Positions 1 through 10,891 are shown, counted from the stretch's first letter. The stretch is 36,245 nt of DNA from Poseidonibacter ostreae (GCF_009208075.1 NZ_WFKJ01000032.1:1-36245); one strand, 5' to 3'. The notes: generated by a model from the letters alone, not told the origin. A program made the numbers and translations.

Positions 1-1
1 A

Positions 2-526
2 GACTATATTTACTTATTTCATTACTCAAGGGCATTTGCACTTGCTATGTACAAAAGTGAAAATTTTGAGCAAATGAATTTTTCACGAAATGCTTTAAAC
101 TCTATACTAGATGAAATTCAACTTCATATAAATTATTGTAAAGAGTTTGGAATAGATGAAAAATCTATATATGAAGAAAAAGAATCTCCTGCTTGTGTAG
201 CTTACACTAGATATGTGCTTGATTGTGGGTTAAGTGGTGATTTAACACAACTTTATGCAGGATTAATACCTTGTTTTGTAGGTTACGCAAAAGTAGCTGA
301 TTATATCACAGAAAATAATTTAAGTGTAGCAAATAACCCATATCAATCCTGGATAGATATGTACTCTTCAAAAGAGTATCAAGAAGCTGCAAATGATGCA
401 AGAGAGTTTTTTGAAGAGTTATGCAAAGACTTATGCGAAAAACAAATGGAAAAGATACAAGATATTTTTACAACAGCAACACGTATGGAAATATCTTTTT
501 GGCAAATGGGCTTAGACCTATCATAA
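2..526 (+). CDS. tenA: TenA family thiaminase II / aminopyrimidine aminohydrolase, 5' end cut by window
   Basis: TenA enzymes hydrolyse aminomethyl-pyrimidine breakdown products of thiamine to HMP, feeding thiamine salvage. The frame is open from base 2, ahead of the first ATG at 47. The residues encoded there (DYIYLFHYSRAFALA) match the conserved N-terminal TenA helix, so the real start lies left of the window and the ATG at 47 is internal. About 174 residues are visible against roughly 215-225 for the family. The conserved Pro-Cys of the active-site helix is seen in AGLIPCFVGYAKV, and the C-terminal helix ending FWQMGL is typical. A thiamine-precursor binding protein gene follows after 24 bp and was probably co-transcribed. 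Family assignment is strong; the exact substrate is inferred from the family and the neighbour. Confidence 0.9.
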   Translation, partial: DYIYLFHYSRAFALAMYKSENFEQMNFSRNALNSILDEIQLHINYCKEFGIDEKSIYEEKESPACVAYTRYVLDCGLSGDLTQLYAGLIPCFVGYAKVADYITENNLSVANNPYQSWIDMYSSKEYQEAANDAREFFEELCKDLCEKQMEKIQDIFTTATRMEISFWQMGLDLS

Positions 527-550
527 CAACAAATAAAAAAGGCAAAAAAC

Positions 551-1498
551 ATGAAAAAAATAATATCAAAAATAACACTTAGTTTAATACTTTTAAGTTC
601 AACTGCATTTGCAGATAAAGAAAAAGTTAGCTTACTTTTAGATTGGTTTGTAAATCCTGACCATGCAGCAATTATAATTGCACAGCAAAAAGGTTTCTTT
701 GAAAAAAACAATCTTGAAGTAGAGATTATTGAACCAGCAGATCCATCAATGCCTCCAAAATTAGTGGCTGCAAAAAAAGCTGATTTAGCAGTTGATTATC
801 AACCACAACTTCAAATGCAAGTAGCAGCAGGTTTACCACTAGTTAGAATTGCAACACTTGTCGATTCTCCACTTAATAGTTTAGTAGTACTAAAGAATGG
901 CGATATAAAGAAAATAGAAGATTTAAAAGGTAAAAAAGTAGGATACTCTGTAAGTGGATTTGAAACTGCACTATTAGATTCTATGTTAAAATCAGTAAAT
1001 TTATCAGCAAAAGATGTAGAACTTATAAATGTAAATTGGTCATTATCTCCATCTTTAATGAGTAAACAAGTTGATGCAGTAATTGGAGCTTTTAGAAACT
1101 TTGAATTAAATCAACTACAAATAGAGAAGCACGAAGGAGTTGCATTTTTTCCAGAAAATTATGGAGTTCCAAAATATGATGAACTTATAGTTGTAGCAAA
1201 TAAAGATAACGCAACATCTGAAAAATATAAAAACTTTGTAAAAGCCTTACAAGAAGCTACAAAATATTTAAAAGAAAATCCAAAAAAATCTTGGGAAGCT
1301 TTTGTTAGCTATAAACCAAAAGAGTTAAATAATAAGTTAAATACTCTTGCATGGAGTGATACATTACCTTATTTAGCAAAAAATCCTGCAACTTTTGATA
1401 AAGAGGTATATAAACAAATGGCTACTTTTATGAAAGAAAACAAACTTGTAAAAACTTTACCAAATATAGATGAGTATGCTAAAGAGATATTAAAATAA
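551..1498 (+). CDS. ABC transporter substrate-binding protein, ThiY/NMT1 type (HMP-precursor uptake)
   Basis: This is a 315-residue periplasmic binding protein. An N-terminal signal peptide (about residues 1-21, Lys-rich start, hydrophobic core, cleavage after AFA) precedes a type 2 periplasmic binding fold. The segment LDWFVNPDHAAIIIAQQKGFF is the characteristic opening of the NMT1/ThiY family, which captures formylaminopyrimidine or HMP precursors. The gene lies 24 bp downstream of tenA, the enzyme that processes such pyrimidines, which supports a thiamine-salvage role. The permease and ATPase partners are not visible and may lie left of the window. Family assignment is strong. The ligand is an inference, since related proteins also bind taurine, sulfonates or riboflavin. 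Confidence 0.85.
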   Translation: MKKIISKITLSLILLSSTAFADKEKVSLLLDWFVNPDHAAIIIAQQKGFFEKNNLEVEIIEPADPSMPPKLVAAKKADLAVDYQPQLQMQVAAGLPLVRIATLVDSPLNSLVVLKNGDIKKIEDLKGKKVGYSVSGFETALLDSMLKSVNLSAKDVELINVNWSLSPSLMSKQVDAVIGAFRNFELNQLQIEKHEGVAFFPENYGVPKYDELIVVANKDNATSEKYKNFVKALQEATKYLKENPKKSWEAFVSYKPKELNNKLNTLAWSDTLPYLAKNPATFDKEVYKQMATFMKENKLVKTLPNIDEYAKEILK

Positions 1499-1556
1499 GG
1501 CTTAGAGAAACAATAAAATAAATTATTTATTCAATTTAAAAGTAGTAAAAACACGA

Positions 1557-1562
1557 TATAAT
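1557..1562 (+). promoter_or_regulatory. Probable sigma-70 -10 element for the HDOD gene
   Basis: A perfect TATAAT lies 40 bp upstream of the ATG at 1602 in an AT-rich intergenic stretch, with an AGGA ribosome site just before the start. Campylobacterota vegetative promoters often show a good -10 and a poor -35, and no clear -35 is seen here. Confidence 0.45.
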
Positions 1563-1601
1563 AAATACATTTAAAAAAGTTGTTGATGAATTAGGAATAT
1601 T

Positions 1602-2423
1602 ATGAAGAAAAAGTTAGTACAAAAAATAGATTCCCTACCCCCTTTGCCAGGTAGTATTATAGAGTTAGATGATTTTAAAAAAATAAAAAACTCTACACCT
1701 GAAAAGCTTGTAAAAATTATAGAACAAGACCCTTTAATGGTTACTACTATTTTAAGAGTTGCGAACTCCTCTATGTTTGGTTTTAGAAGTAAGGTTGATA
1801 CCTTAAGTAGAGCTATACATTTATTAGGAATGAATTTTACAATCTCTGTTGCAATGGGAACTTTAATTCAAGATACTCTGAAGTCTAATCTTTGTGCTTA
1901 TGCAGTAACAACTGATGATTTTATGTTTTCAAGCGCATTAGCTAGTAAAATTGTTAATACATGGATATCAAGTATTGATTTTGATTTAAAAGATGAATTA
2001 CTACTTCCTGCTTTTTTACAAGAGACAGGTAAGTTTGTAATTTCTGAGGTAATACAAGAAAATAAACAAACAGAAGAGTTTCTAGATTGTTTAAATAAAA
2101 ATGATGATATGACACTTTGTGAAGAAGAGTTTGTGGGGTATAGCTGTGCTAGAATTACTGCAAATATTTTTAAAAACTGGTCCTTAGGTCATAACTTGGT
2201 ATTTTCAATTGGATTTGTTGGTGATTTAAAGAACTGTCCTAAAGAATTTATTAAAAAAGTACAAATTCTTGAGATTATTAAAATCTTAACAAATATTAGA
2301 GAACCACTTAGCCATAAGGCTATTGAGAAAGCTGTTGAAAAGGTTATTGAATATAAATTAGACTTAGAACACTTTGTTAATGCAATAGATGCAATAAAAG
2401 AAGAGTTAGGCAAAAATTCTTAA
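1602..2423 (+). CDS. HDOD domain protein (signalling, non-catalytic HD-related)
   Basis: This 273-residue cytoplasmic protein has an HDOD domain over about residues 1-200. The opening LPPLPGSIIELD, the LVKIIEQDPLMVTTILRVANS segment and the LSRAIHLLGMNF helix are the standard family signature. HDOD proteins are related to HD phosphohydrolases but lack the metal-binding His-Asp residues, and they act as protein-interaction modules in signalling and motility control. There is no attached GGDEF, EAL or receiver domain, so the partner cannot be told. It appears to be transcribed alone, with its own -10 element upstream. The domain call is firm; the biological role is open. Confidence 0.85.
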   Translation: MKKKLVQKIDSLPPLPGSIIELDDFKKIKNSTPEKLVKIIEQDPLMVTTILRVANSSMFGFRSKVDTLSRAIHLLGMNFTISVAMGTLIQDTLKSNLCAYAVTTDDFMFSSALASKIVNTWISSIDFDLKDELLLPAFLQETGKFVISEVIQENKQTEEFLDCLNKNDDMTLCEEEFVGYSCARITANIFKNWSLGHNLVFSIGFVGDLKNCPKEFIKKVQILEIIKILTNIREPLSHKAIEKAVEKVIEYKLDLEHFVNAIDAIKEELGKNS

Positions 2424-2446
2424 CTTATGCGTAAGTAACATTTAAC

Positions 2447-2475
2447 TATAATATGTAACTTTTTTACACAAGGGA
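2447..2475 (+). promoter_or_regulatory. Likely promoter -10 and ribosome site for ispDF
   Basis: TATAAT at 2447-2452 is followed by an AAGGGA ribosome site at 2470-2475, five bases ahead of a TTG start at 2481. There is no ATG at the N-terminus of ispDF, so this ribosome site decides the TTG start. Confidence 0.5.
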
Positions 2476-2480
2476 CTAAT

Positions 2481-3605
2481 TTGTTAGATGTCACGCTTAT
2501 AGTATTATGTGCTGGTAACTCTAGTAGATTTGAGCATAAAGCAAAGAAACAATGGTTAAGAATAGATAATGAACCACTTTGGCTAAATGTTACAAAAAAA
2601 CTAGCTACTTATGCAAACTTTCAAAAAATCATTGTTACTTCTCATAAAAATGAAATTTCATATATGAACAATTTTTCTGATGATTTTTGTTTTGTAGCAG
2701 GTGGCAATACTAGACAAGAATCTATCAAAAACTCACTTGATGAAGTAAATACAAAATATGTAATGATATCAGATGTAGCAAGAGCAGGAATACCACAAAG
2801 TGTTATTCTTGAATTATTAGAAAACAAAGATAAAGCAGACTGTATTGTACCTGTTTTAAATGTTTCTGATACTGTTATTTATAATGAAAATACTATAAAT
2901 AGAGATAATGTAAAACTTATCCAAACTCCACAACTTTCAAATACTAAAGCTCTAAAAGAATCATTAAAAACAAATACAGAATATACAGATGATAGCTCTG
3001 CTATTAAAGCAAATAATGGAAGCATTAAATATATCAAAGGAAGTACTGAGAGTACAAAATTAACTTTTGGTAATGAATTAGAAGAAATACCTTCTTTAAA
3101 AGCACCATCTAATAATTTTTTTACTGGAACGGGTTTTGATATCCACCAATTTGAAGAGAATAAAGAGATGTACTTAGGAGGAATAAAACTTCCTGTTGAG
3201 TATGGTTTTAAAGCACATAGTGATGGTGATGTTTTAATTCATTCTGTTATTGATGCACTTTTAGGAGCTGCTGGAGCTGGTGATATTGGTGAATTTTTCC
3301 CAGATACAGATGCACAATACAAAGGTATTGATTCAAAAGTTTTATTAAAAGAGATTGTTGATTTTATTTATAATGTTGGATATGAAATTGTAAATATTGA
3401 TTTAACAATAATCGCTCAAAAACCAAAAATCAATCCACATAAACAAGAGATAAAATCTTCAATTGCAAAACTACTAGGAATTGAAAAACAGTTTGTAAAC
3501 ATAAAAGCCACTACTGCTGAAAAGATGGGTTTTATTGGAAGAAGTGAAGGCGTTGCAGTACAAAGTATAGCTACTTTAAAATATTATAATTGGATTAAAA
3601 GATGA
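2481..3605 (+). CDS. ispDF: Bifunctional IspD/IspF enzyme of the MEP isoprenoid pathway
   Basis: This 374-residue fusion catalyses two steps of non-mevalonate isoprenoid synthesis: CTP-dependent cytidylyltransfer to MEP (IspD) and cyclisation to ME-cPP (IspF). Residues 1-205 form the IspD half, with the nucleotide-binding LCAGNSSRF loop and a downstream KKQW. Residues about 214-374 form the IspF half, with the metal ligands Asp220 and His222 in GFDIH and His254 in VLIH. The fused form is common in Campylobacterota and alphaproteobacteria. Translation starts at TTG with a good ribosome site. The next gene overlaps by four bases (ATGA), so the two are translationally coupled. Confidence is very high. 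Confidence 0.96.
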   Translation: MLDVTLIVLCAGNSSRFEHKAKKQWLRIDNEPLWLNVTKKLATYANFQKIIVTSHKNEISYMNNFSDDFCFVAGGNTRQESIKNSLDEVNTKYVMISDVARAGIPQSVILELLENKDKADCIVPVLNVSDTVIYNENTINRDNVKLIQTPQLSNTKALKESLKTNTEYTDDSSAIKANNGSIKYIKGSTESTKLTFGNELEEIPSLKAPSNNFFTGTGFDIHQFEENKEMYLGGIKLPVEYGFKAHSDGDVLIHSVIDALLGAAGAGDIGEFFPDTDAQYKGIDSKVLLKEIVDFIYNVGYEIVNIDLTIIAQKPKINPHKQEIKSSIAKLLGIEKQFVNIKATTAEKMGFIGRSEGVAVQSIATLKYYNWIKR

Positions 3606-4492
3606 ATATATTAATTATAGAAAATGAAATTTACTTAGCACAAAAAGTAGTTTCAAGATTACTAGATGATGGGCACAGTTGTGATTATATTGAATCACCA
3701 AATATAGATAATCTAACAAAAGATTATGATATTGTCTTATTATCAACTTCACTTCCTTCATCTTTATGTAAAAACATAATCAAAAGATATAGTGAAACAG
3801 CAATTATACTTTTATTAGTTTCATATATCTCAGATGAAACAGTTACAAATCCAATAAAAGATGGCGCTAAAGATTATATTATGAAACCATTTATTATGGA
3901 TGAGTTAGTAAGAAAAATATATCATTATAAAGAGTGTAGGTCTATTAGAAGAGAACTTCAAACACTTAGAGAATATGTTGATTTTATAATGGAAGATATC
4001 GATACAAAAGAAGTTTTACTTCCACCTTCATTTCCAACGTTAATAGAATCAAACTCTCAAAAATGTGCCGATAAATTAGTATTTGAATTATCACGTAAAC
4101 TAGATATGCCTATTTCTTTTATATCTTTAGGGACTTCAACATGGCAAAAACAATTAAATAATATTGATAAAAAAAGAATTATATATTTAACACAATTCCA
4201 TTCACTAAAAAGAAGTGCAAAAGAAAATTTAAGTAAATTAATTGAAGATAAAAATTGTATCATCTCTTCACTAGAAACTGAAGAAGACTTCCCATATAGA
4301 AAAATAGAGTTTAATGACTCAAACTTATTAATGTCTAATACAAATATAATGACAATCAATGATTATGTAAAATTAATGGTTTTATCATATCAATCAAAAT
4401 ACCCAGATACAGAACTTTCTAAAAAATTAGGAATTTCAAGAAAGTCTCTTTGGGAAAAAAGAAAAAAACTTGGTATTGAAAAGAAAAAGTAA
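3602..4492 (+). CDS. Atypical orphan response regulator, HP1021/Cj1608-type
   Basis: This is a 296-residue cytoplasmic regulator with a receiver-like domain (about 1-115), a long linker region, and a C-terminal Fis-type helix-turn-helix (LGISRKSLWEKRKKLGI, near the end). The residue that should be the phospho-accepting Asp at the end of strand 3 is Ser48 (IVLLSTSLP). The acidic pocket is also altered (E7, N8, E9), although Lys95 of the KPF motif is kept. This matches HP1021 of Helicobacter pylori, an orphan regulator that works without normal phosphorylation and affects oriC/DnaA and stress genes. The position right after ispDF is the same as HP1020-HP1021 and Cj1607-Cj1608. The ATGA overlap with ispDF indicates coupling. 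Orthology is an inference from order, length and residue changes. Confidence 0.85.
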   Translation: MNILIIENEIYLAQKVVSRLLDDGHSCDYIESPNIDNLTKDYDIVLLSTSLPSSLCKNIIKRYSETAIILLLVSYISDETVTNPIKDGAKDYIMKPFIMDELVRKIYHYKECRSIRRELQTLREYVDFIMEDIDTKEVLLPPSFPTLIESNSQKCADKLVFELSRKLDMPISFISLGTSTWQKQLNNIDKKRIIYLTQFHSLKRSAKENLSKLIEDKNCIISSLETEEDFPYRKIEFNDSNLLMSNTNIMTINDYVKLMVLSYQSKYPDTELSKKLGISRKSLWEKRKKLGIEKKK

Positions 4493-4501
4493 GGATTGAT
4501 T

Positions 4502-4978
4502 TTGAATTTAAGAAAATTTTTTTTAACAGTTGGATATTCAGGATTAAGTCCTAAGGCACCTGGAACAGTAGGTTCTTTTGTATCTTTATTATTGATTTTA
4601 CCATTTATACCATACTTACATGTATCAACTATTTTTATGCTAGCATTGCTAATTAGTGTTATTGCTGTAAAACAAATAGATATATATGAAGAAGAAGTAG
4701 GCGTTCATGATGGAAAAGAGATAGTTATTGATGAATTAGCAGGAATGTGGATTGCTATATCTATTTGTGGAATTACGGCAGAGAACATGATGATTATGGC
4801 ACCACTTGCATTTATTTATTTTAGGTTATTTGATATTTGGAAACCCTCGGTAATTGGTAAAATTGATAGAGACGTAAAAGGTGGATGGGGAGTTATGGGA
4901 GATGATTTAGTTGCAGGAATTGCAGCTGGAGTTGCTACTGCTGGAACATATGAACTTATTCAAATGTTTTTAATATAA
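4502..4978 (+). CDS. pgpA: Phosphatidylglycerophosphatase A
   Basis: PgpA is an inner-membrane phosphatase that makes phosphatidylglycerol from its phosphate. About 158 residues are seen, with the N-terminal YSGLSPKAPGTVGS motif, the central acidic motif IVIDELAGMW and several hydrophobic helices, all standard for the family. Two TTG codons (4496 and 4502) could start the protein. The AAGG ribosome site at 4491-4494 overlaps the preceding stop and is seven bases from 4502 but only one base from 4496, so 4502 is chosen. The gene is the last of the ispDF-regulator-pgpA operon, and the same three genes are near neighbours in Campylobacter jejuni. Confidence is high. Confidence 0.93.
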   Translation: MNLRKFFLTVGYSGLSPKAPGTVGSFVSLLLILPFIPYLHVSTIFMLALLISVIAVKQIDIYEEEVGVHDGKEIVIDELAGMWIAISICGITAENMMIMAPLAFIYFRLFDIWKPSVIGKIDRDVKGGWGVMGDDLVAGIAAGVATAGTYELIQMFLI

Positions 4979-5006
4979 AATATAATCTAAATTTAATTAA
5001 AACAAT

Positions 5007-5044
5007 AAAAAAAGGGAAAGAGTTCTTACTCTTTCCCTTTTTTT
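5007..5044. terminator. Bidirectional rho-independent terminator between pgpA and carA
   Basis: AAAGGGAAAGAGT (5011-5023) and ACTCTTTCCCTTT (5028-5040) form a 13-bp perfect stem with a four-base loop. The A-run on one side and T-run on the other allow it to work for both convergent transcripts. Confidence 0.9.
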
Positions 5045-5122
5045 ATATCTAAAACGCTAACTATAAACAAGATTGTTAAAGAAGTTATACTTTTAACGCA
5101 GTAATTGCAAAAATAAGATGAC

Positions 5123-6244
5123 TTATTTTACAATCTTAGCGAATTCGTTGAAAATATATTTAGACTCATGCGGCCCTGGACTAGCTTCTGGGTGATGTTG
5201 CACTGAGAAAATCTCTTTGTTTTTATATTTTACACCTTCAATTGTATTATCAAATAAATTTTGATGTGTAATTTCTGCTATTTCTATAATATTATCTGGA
5301 ACATTATAGTTATGGTTTTGTGCTGTGATTTCTACTACTTTATTAGTATTAGCAACAGGATGGTTACCACCATGTTGACCAAATTTTAATTTATAAGTAT
5401 CAAAACCATGTGCAATTGATAACATTTGGTGTCCTAAACAAATTGCAAACATTGGAATATTAGCATCTATTAGTTTTTGAACTTCTTTCTTCTCTTCTGT
5501 AAGAGTTAATGGATCACCAGGACCATTTGAAAGGAAAATTCCACCAATTTCTTTTTTCTCAAATCTTGCAATTAAATCTTCTGCTTTAAAAGAAGATGGT
5601 ATTACTTCTACTTCTAAACCTGATTCAACTAATTCATTTAAGATATTTCTTTTAACACCAAAATCAACAACAACAATCTTTTTATCACTCATTACAGCTT
5701 TATTATAAGCTTTATTTTCGTGATTCCATGCTCCAAATTTATGAACATATGCTTCTTTTGTAGATACTTCTTCAATATAGTTAATATCTTCAATTCTAGG
5801 ACTTTTTTCTAATTGCTTAGCTAATTCATCCTTATCGTGAATTTCAGTAGAAGCTATCATCATCATAGCTCCTTCATCTCTTAACATCTTAGTTAAATAT
5901 CTAGTATCAATATTACAAATACCTAAAACATTGTGCTCTTTTAGTAATGAATCTAAATTATCTTCACCTCTATAATTAGAATAATCATTATGATAATTTC
6001 TAACTAATACACCTTTACAATGACAAGATTTACTTTCCATATCATCTGCATTTACTCCAACATTACCAATTTCTGGCATTGTGAAAGTAACAAATTGACC
6101 TGCATATGATGGATCTGAAATAATCTCTTGATATCCAGTTAATGATGTATTAAAAACTATCTCACCAACAGATGTACCTGTTGCACCAAATGATTTTGCT
6201 TCTAAAAATGTTCCATTTTCTAAATATATCCAAACTTTTTGCAT
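5123..6244 (-). CDS. carA: Carbamoyl-phosphate synthase small (glutaminase) subunit
   Basis: CarA hydrolyses glutamine and channels ammonia to CarB for carbamoyl phosphate, the precursor of arginine and pyrimidines. The 373 residues are full length. The N-terminal CPSase small-chain domain (about 1-150, with GEIVFNTSLTGYQEI) is followed by a class I glutamine amidotransferase domain (about 188-373). The catalytic triad is visible as Cys269 (FAICLGHQM), His351 and Glu353 (HHPEASPGP). It is the last gene of a - strand block of carA, DUF507 and purA genes, ending at the strong convergent terminator. carB is not in the window. Confidence 0.97.
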   Translation of the reverse strand: MQKVWIYLENGTFLEAKSFGATGTSVGEIVFNTSLTGYQEIISDPSYAGQFVTFTMPEIGNVGVNADDMESKSCHCKGVLVRNYHNDYSNYRGEDNLDSLLKEHNVLGICNIDTRYLTKMLRDEGAMMMIASTEIHDKDELAKQLEKSPRIEDINYIEEVSTKEAYVHKFGAWNHENKAYNKAVMSDKKIVVVDFGVKRNILNELVESGLEVEVIPSSFKAEDLIARFEKKEIGGIFLSNGPGDPLTLTEEKKEVQKLIDANIPMFAICLGHQMLSIAHGFDTYKLKFGQHGGNHPVANTNKVVEITAQNHNYNVPDNIIEIAEITHQNLFDNTIEGVKYKNKEIFSVQHHPEASPGPHESKYIFNEFAKIVK

Positions 6245-6245
6245 A

Positions 6246-6797
6246 TTAAATCAATCCCCTTTTTATTAATTCTTCTTCATATAATCTATGATAAATAATA
6301 TCATAGTCTTCTGTTCCAGGTATTAGCTTTCTTTTGTATGTTTTTATCTTTTCAAAAACACAAGAATCTGCTTCCTCAAAACCTTTCATAAATTGGTCAA
6401 TTGAAGCAAAAATTACATTTTTAATTTGATTATCTGAACATGTATAATGAATATAATCTTCATCCCATAAATAATCTAAAATTTGATGTGCAATATCAGA
6501 AAATCTATCTTCATTATTTAAAATAACACCAAAATCATTTGCTAATCTTTTTTTAGTCATCCAAAACAGTTGTCTTCTATCTGCATTATGAAATTCGATT
6601 TCTTCTTCTTGTTCATCTAAAATCGTATCGACTTTTTCATCTAAATCATACTCTTTATCAATATCAGCATCTAGTATTTTTTCAACTTCAGCTTCAATAC
6701 TATGCTTTTCTTTTCTAATTTCTACAAAATCACAAGTAACTAAATCTCTTGTGATTCTTCTAGAAATATATGGTGTATGATGTGTCTTCATTCTCAT
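6246..6797 (-). CDS. DUF507 family protein
   Basis: This 183-residue acidic, probably cytoplasmic protein has no known activity. It matches the DUF507 family as found in Campylobacterota, where a gene of this kind sits directly beside carA. Visible features are a basic N-terminus (MRMKTHHTPYISRRI), a central acidic helical stretch rich in Glu and Asp, and a C-terminal half with YDIIYHRLYEEELIKRGLI, which resembles the recurring DUF507 helix pattern. The stop is one base before the carA start and the start is four bases after the purA stop, so it is embedded in the operon. The function is unknown. Its stable place between carA and purA hints at nucleotide metabolism or housekeeping, but nothing in the sequence proves that. 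Confidence 0.85.
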   Translation of the reverse strand: MRMKTHHTPYISRRITRDLVTCDFVEIRKEKHSIEAEVEKILDADIDKEYDLDEKVDTILDEQEEEIEFHNADRRQLFWMTKKRLANDFGVILNNEDRFSDIAHQILDYLWDEDYIHYTCSDNQIKNVIFASIDQFMKGFEEADSCVFEKIKTYKRKLIPGTEDYDIIYHRLYEEELIKRGLI

Positions 6798-6801
6798 AAT
6801 A

Positions 6802-8902
<2,101 letters not shown>

Positions 8903-8907
8903 CTATT

Positions 8908-10017
8908 CTAGTTTCCTTTAAACATATTTGTAGAAAATACTCTATTAGCAGTTCCATCAAATGTTCTTATTTCTAATTCGTCCATTGCTAACTCAACAGT
9001 ATTTAAAACCCAAGCAGCTTCATTGTCATCAACTAATCCCATATGATTAATTCTAAAAATTAGCGATTTAATATGGTCTTGTCCACCTGCAATATTTACA
9101 CCATATTTATTTTTTAATATTTTTCTAATAGCAGGTGCATTTTCTGTATAAATTGTAGTCATTGCATTTGCAGGAGTGGCAGGATAAATTTCACAACCAA
9201 TTGCTTTTAAAGCTTTTCGTGAAGAACTAGCTCTTAAAGCAGTTTTCTCATATAAAGCATCAAAACCACCATTGTTTTTAATATTTGATAAAATTTCTCT
9301 AAGACCAATGATTAAAGTTGTTGCTGCTGTCCATGCAGTTGTATTTTTTCTTTGTTGCTTGATTTCAGTTGCTAAATTAAAGTAAAAACCTCTAGATTTT
9401 TTTTCTATTTTTGCAACTGCATTATTTGATAAACCGATTACTGCAAGTCCAGGAGGAAGCATTAAAGCTTTTTGACTTCCTGTAATTACTGCATCTAAAT
9501 TTGTTGTATCAATTTTTTCTACACCAATTGCTGTAATACCATCTGCAACAATCGTAATATCTCTATTTAATTTTTTAACTTCTTGTGCAATTTGCTCTAC
9601 TGGATGTCTTAATCCTCCAGCACTTTCACAAATTTGTATAAATATTGCATCAATATCTTTATCTTGGTCAAGAGCATAAAGCACCTCTTCAACACTTACA
9701 GCTTTATTCCATTCATTTTTAATTTCAGTATATTCAATATCAAAAGCTTTACATATCTTTCCAAATCTTTCACCAAATTTACCTGAATTAATTGTAAGGG
9801 CTTTTTTGTGTGTTAAGTTTGTGATACATGCTTCCATAGCACCTGAACCACTAGATGCAAGCATAACAACCTCATCCATTCCGTATAGTTCAAATAATAA
9901 CTCTCTAGTCTCTGCAAAAATAGCTTCAAACTCTGGAGTTCTATGATGAATTGTAATATCAGCCATTGCCTTTCTTACAAATTCTGGTACAGGAGTAGGT
10001 CCTGGAGTTAATAACAT
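8908..10017 (-). CDS. Class V PLP-dependent aminotransferase (alanine-glyoxylate / serine-pyruvate type)
   Basis: This 369-residue fold-type I aminotransferase opens with LLTPGPTPVPEFV, the hallmark of the AGXT/purine-catabolism branch. The PLP-binding Lys183 lies in TGSQKALMLPPG. SSGSGAMEA is the cofactor phosphate-binding turn and VADGITAIG holds the ring-contacting Asp. Likely substrates are small amino acids with glyoxylate, pyruvate or hydroxypyruvate. In some autotroph-like bacteria such enzymes serve glycine-serine metabolism or take part as the phosphoserine aminotransferase substitute. It is the first gene of the - strand purA-carA block, starting six bases before the HisZ-like gene begins on that strand, and is divergent from the LysE exporter gene. 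Family is sure; exact substrate is not. Confidence 0.88.
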   Translation of the reverse strand: MLLTPGPTPVPEFVRKAMADITIHHRTPEFEAIFAETRELLFELYGMDEVVMLASSGSGAMEACITNLTHKKALTINSGKFGERFGKICKAFDIEYTEIKNEWNKAVSVEEVLYALDQDKDIDAIFIQICESAGGLRHPVEQIAQEVKKLNRDITIVADGITAIGVEKIDTTNLDAVITGSQKALMLPPGLAVIGLSNNAVAKIEKKSRGFYFNLATEIKQQRKNTTAWTAATTLIIGLREILSNIKNNGGFDALYEKTALRASSSRKALKAIGCEIYPATPANAMTTIYTENAPAIRKILKNKYGVNIAGGQDHIKSLIFRINHMGLVDDNEAAWVLNTVELAMDELEIRTFDGTANRVFSTNMFKGN

Positions 10018-10133
10018 ATTGTTTCCTTATTTCATTCTTTATAGCAAAACGTATTATTTTATCCAAGTTTTTATTATGAAGAGGTTAAGTATTTTTTTGA
10101 TATCTTTTAATATATAAACTACTAGGAAATATT

Positions 10134-10757
10134 ATGGATTTAAATACTTGGCTTACTTTATTACTTGCAACTATTGTTATTTCAATCTCCCCAGGAGCTG
10201 GTGCTGTTGTATCTATGAATTATGGAATTAATTATGGTCTTAAAAAATCTTACGCAGCTATTTTTGGTCTTCAAGCTGGTCTTTTAATTCAAACTTTTAT
10301 TGTAGTAATTGGCTTAGGTGCCCTAATTGCAAAATCTGTACTAATTTTTAATATTATCAAATGGATTGGTGTTGCATATTTAATATATATGGGACTTAGT
10401 AAAATATTTGAGAAAGTTGAAATGGTTGAAGAAGCCCATAGAATAAAAACTTATAGTGCAAAAAAAGCTTTTATAACTGCAACTTTAATAAATCTAACAA
10501 ATCCAAAAGCAACAGTTTTTCTTGTTGCTTTTATTCCTCAGTTTTTAAATCCAAATGAATCTATTTGGTATCAATTATTAATCATTTCTCTAACACTTGT
10601 TATTATTGATGTTATTGTTATGACTGGTTATTCTTCTATGGCATCAAAGCTTAAATTTTTAATAAAAGATACAAAAGCTATGAAAATTCAAAATAGAATT
10701 ACAGGTATGTTTCTTATTTTGGCAGCTGTTTTTATGTCAACTGCAAAAAGATCATAA
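10134..10757 (+). CDS. LysE/RhtB family amino-acid exporter
   Basis: This 207-residue inner-membrane protein has about six hydrophobic helices. The N-terminal ISPGAGAVVSMNYGINYGLKK is the LysE/RhtB signature (SPGP-type turn followed by a Gly-rich loop), and LINLTNPKATVFLVAF is the second conserved block. Such proteins export amino acids such as threonine, homoserine, leucine or lysine. It stands alone, divergent from the aminotransferase gene at its left and closed by a good terminator on its right. Substrate cannot be told from sequence. Confidence 0.9.
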   Translation: MDLNTWLTLLLATIVISISPGAGAVVSMNYGINYGLKKSYAAIFGLQAGLLIQTFIVVIGLGALIAKSVLIFNIIKWIGVAYLIYMGLSKIFEKVEMVEEAHRIKTYSAKKAFITATLINLTNPKATVFLVAFIPQFLNPNESIWYQLLIISLTLVIIDVIVMTGYSSMASKLKFLIKDTKAMKIQNRITGMFLILAAVFMSTAKRS

Positions 10758-10773
10758 ATTTCTAAATTTAGCT

Positions 10774-10799
10774 AAGGGCCATTCTTTGGCCTTTTTTTT
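10774..10799 (+). terminator. Rho-independent terminator after the LysE exporter gene
   Basis: AAGGGCCA and TGGCCTTT form an eight-pair stem (one G-T pair) with a five-base loop, followed by a run of T. Confidence 0.85.
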
Positions 10800-10807
10800 A
10801 GGTTTTT

Positions 10808-10871
10808 TAGTACTAACTAGTAGTATTTTAAATTAAAACTATTGACATTTATTACTAATTAGTAGTATAAT
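10808..10871 (+). promoter_or_regulatory. marR promoter with two operator palindromes
   Basis: TTGACA at 10842-10847 and TATAAT at 10866-10871 are separated by 18 bp and form the clearest consensus promoter in the window. A palindrome TATTACTAATTAGTAGTA (10850-10867) fills the space between -35 and -10. A second copy, TAGTACTAACTAGTAGTA (10808-10825), lies just upstream. A third near-identical copy lies before yceI. The placement over the promoter fits autorepression by the MarR protein encoded immediately downstream; that binding is inferred. Confidence 0.75.
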
Positions 10872-10891
10872 TTCAACAAGGAGTTAGAGAC

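Noticed and set aside
47-526. tenA starting at the ATG at 47
   Set aside because: The frame is open to base 2 and those residues match the conserved TenA helix, so the ATG is internal and the gene is cut by the window edge.
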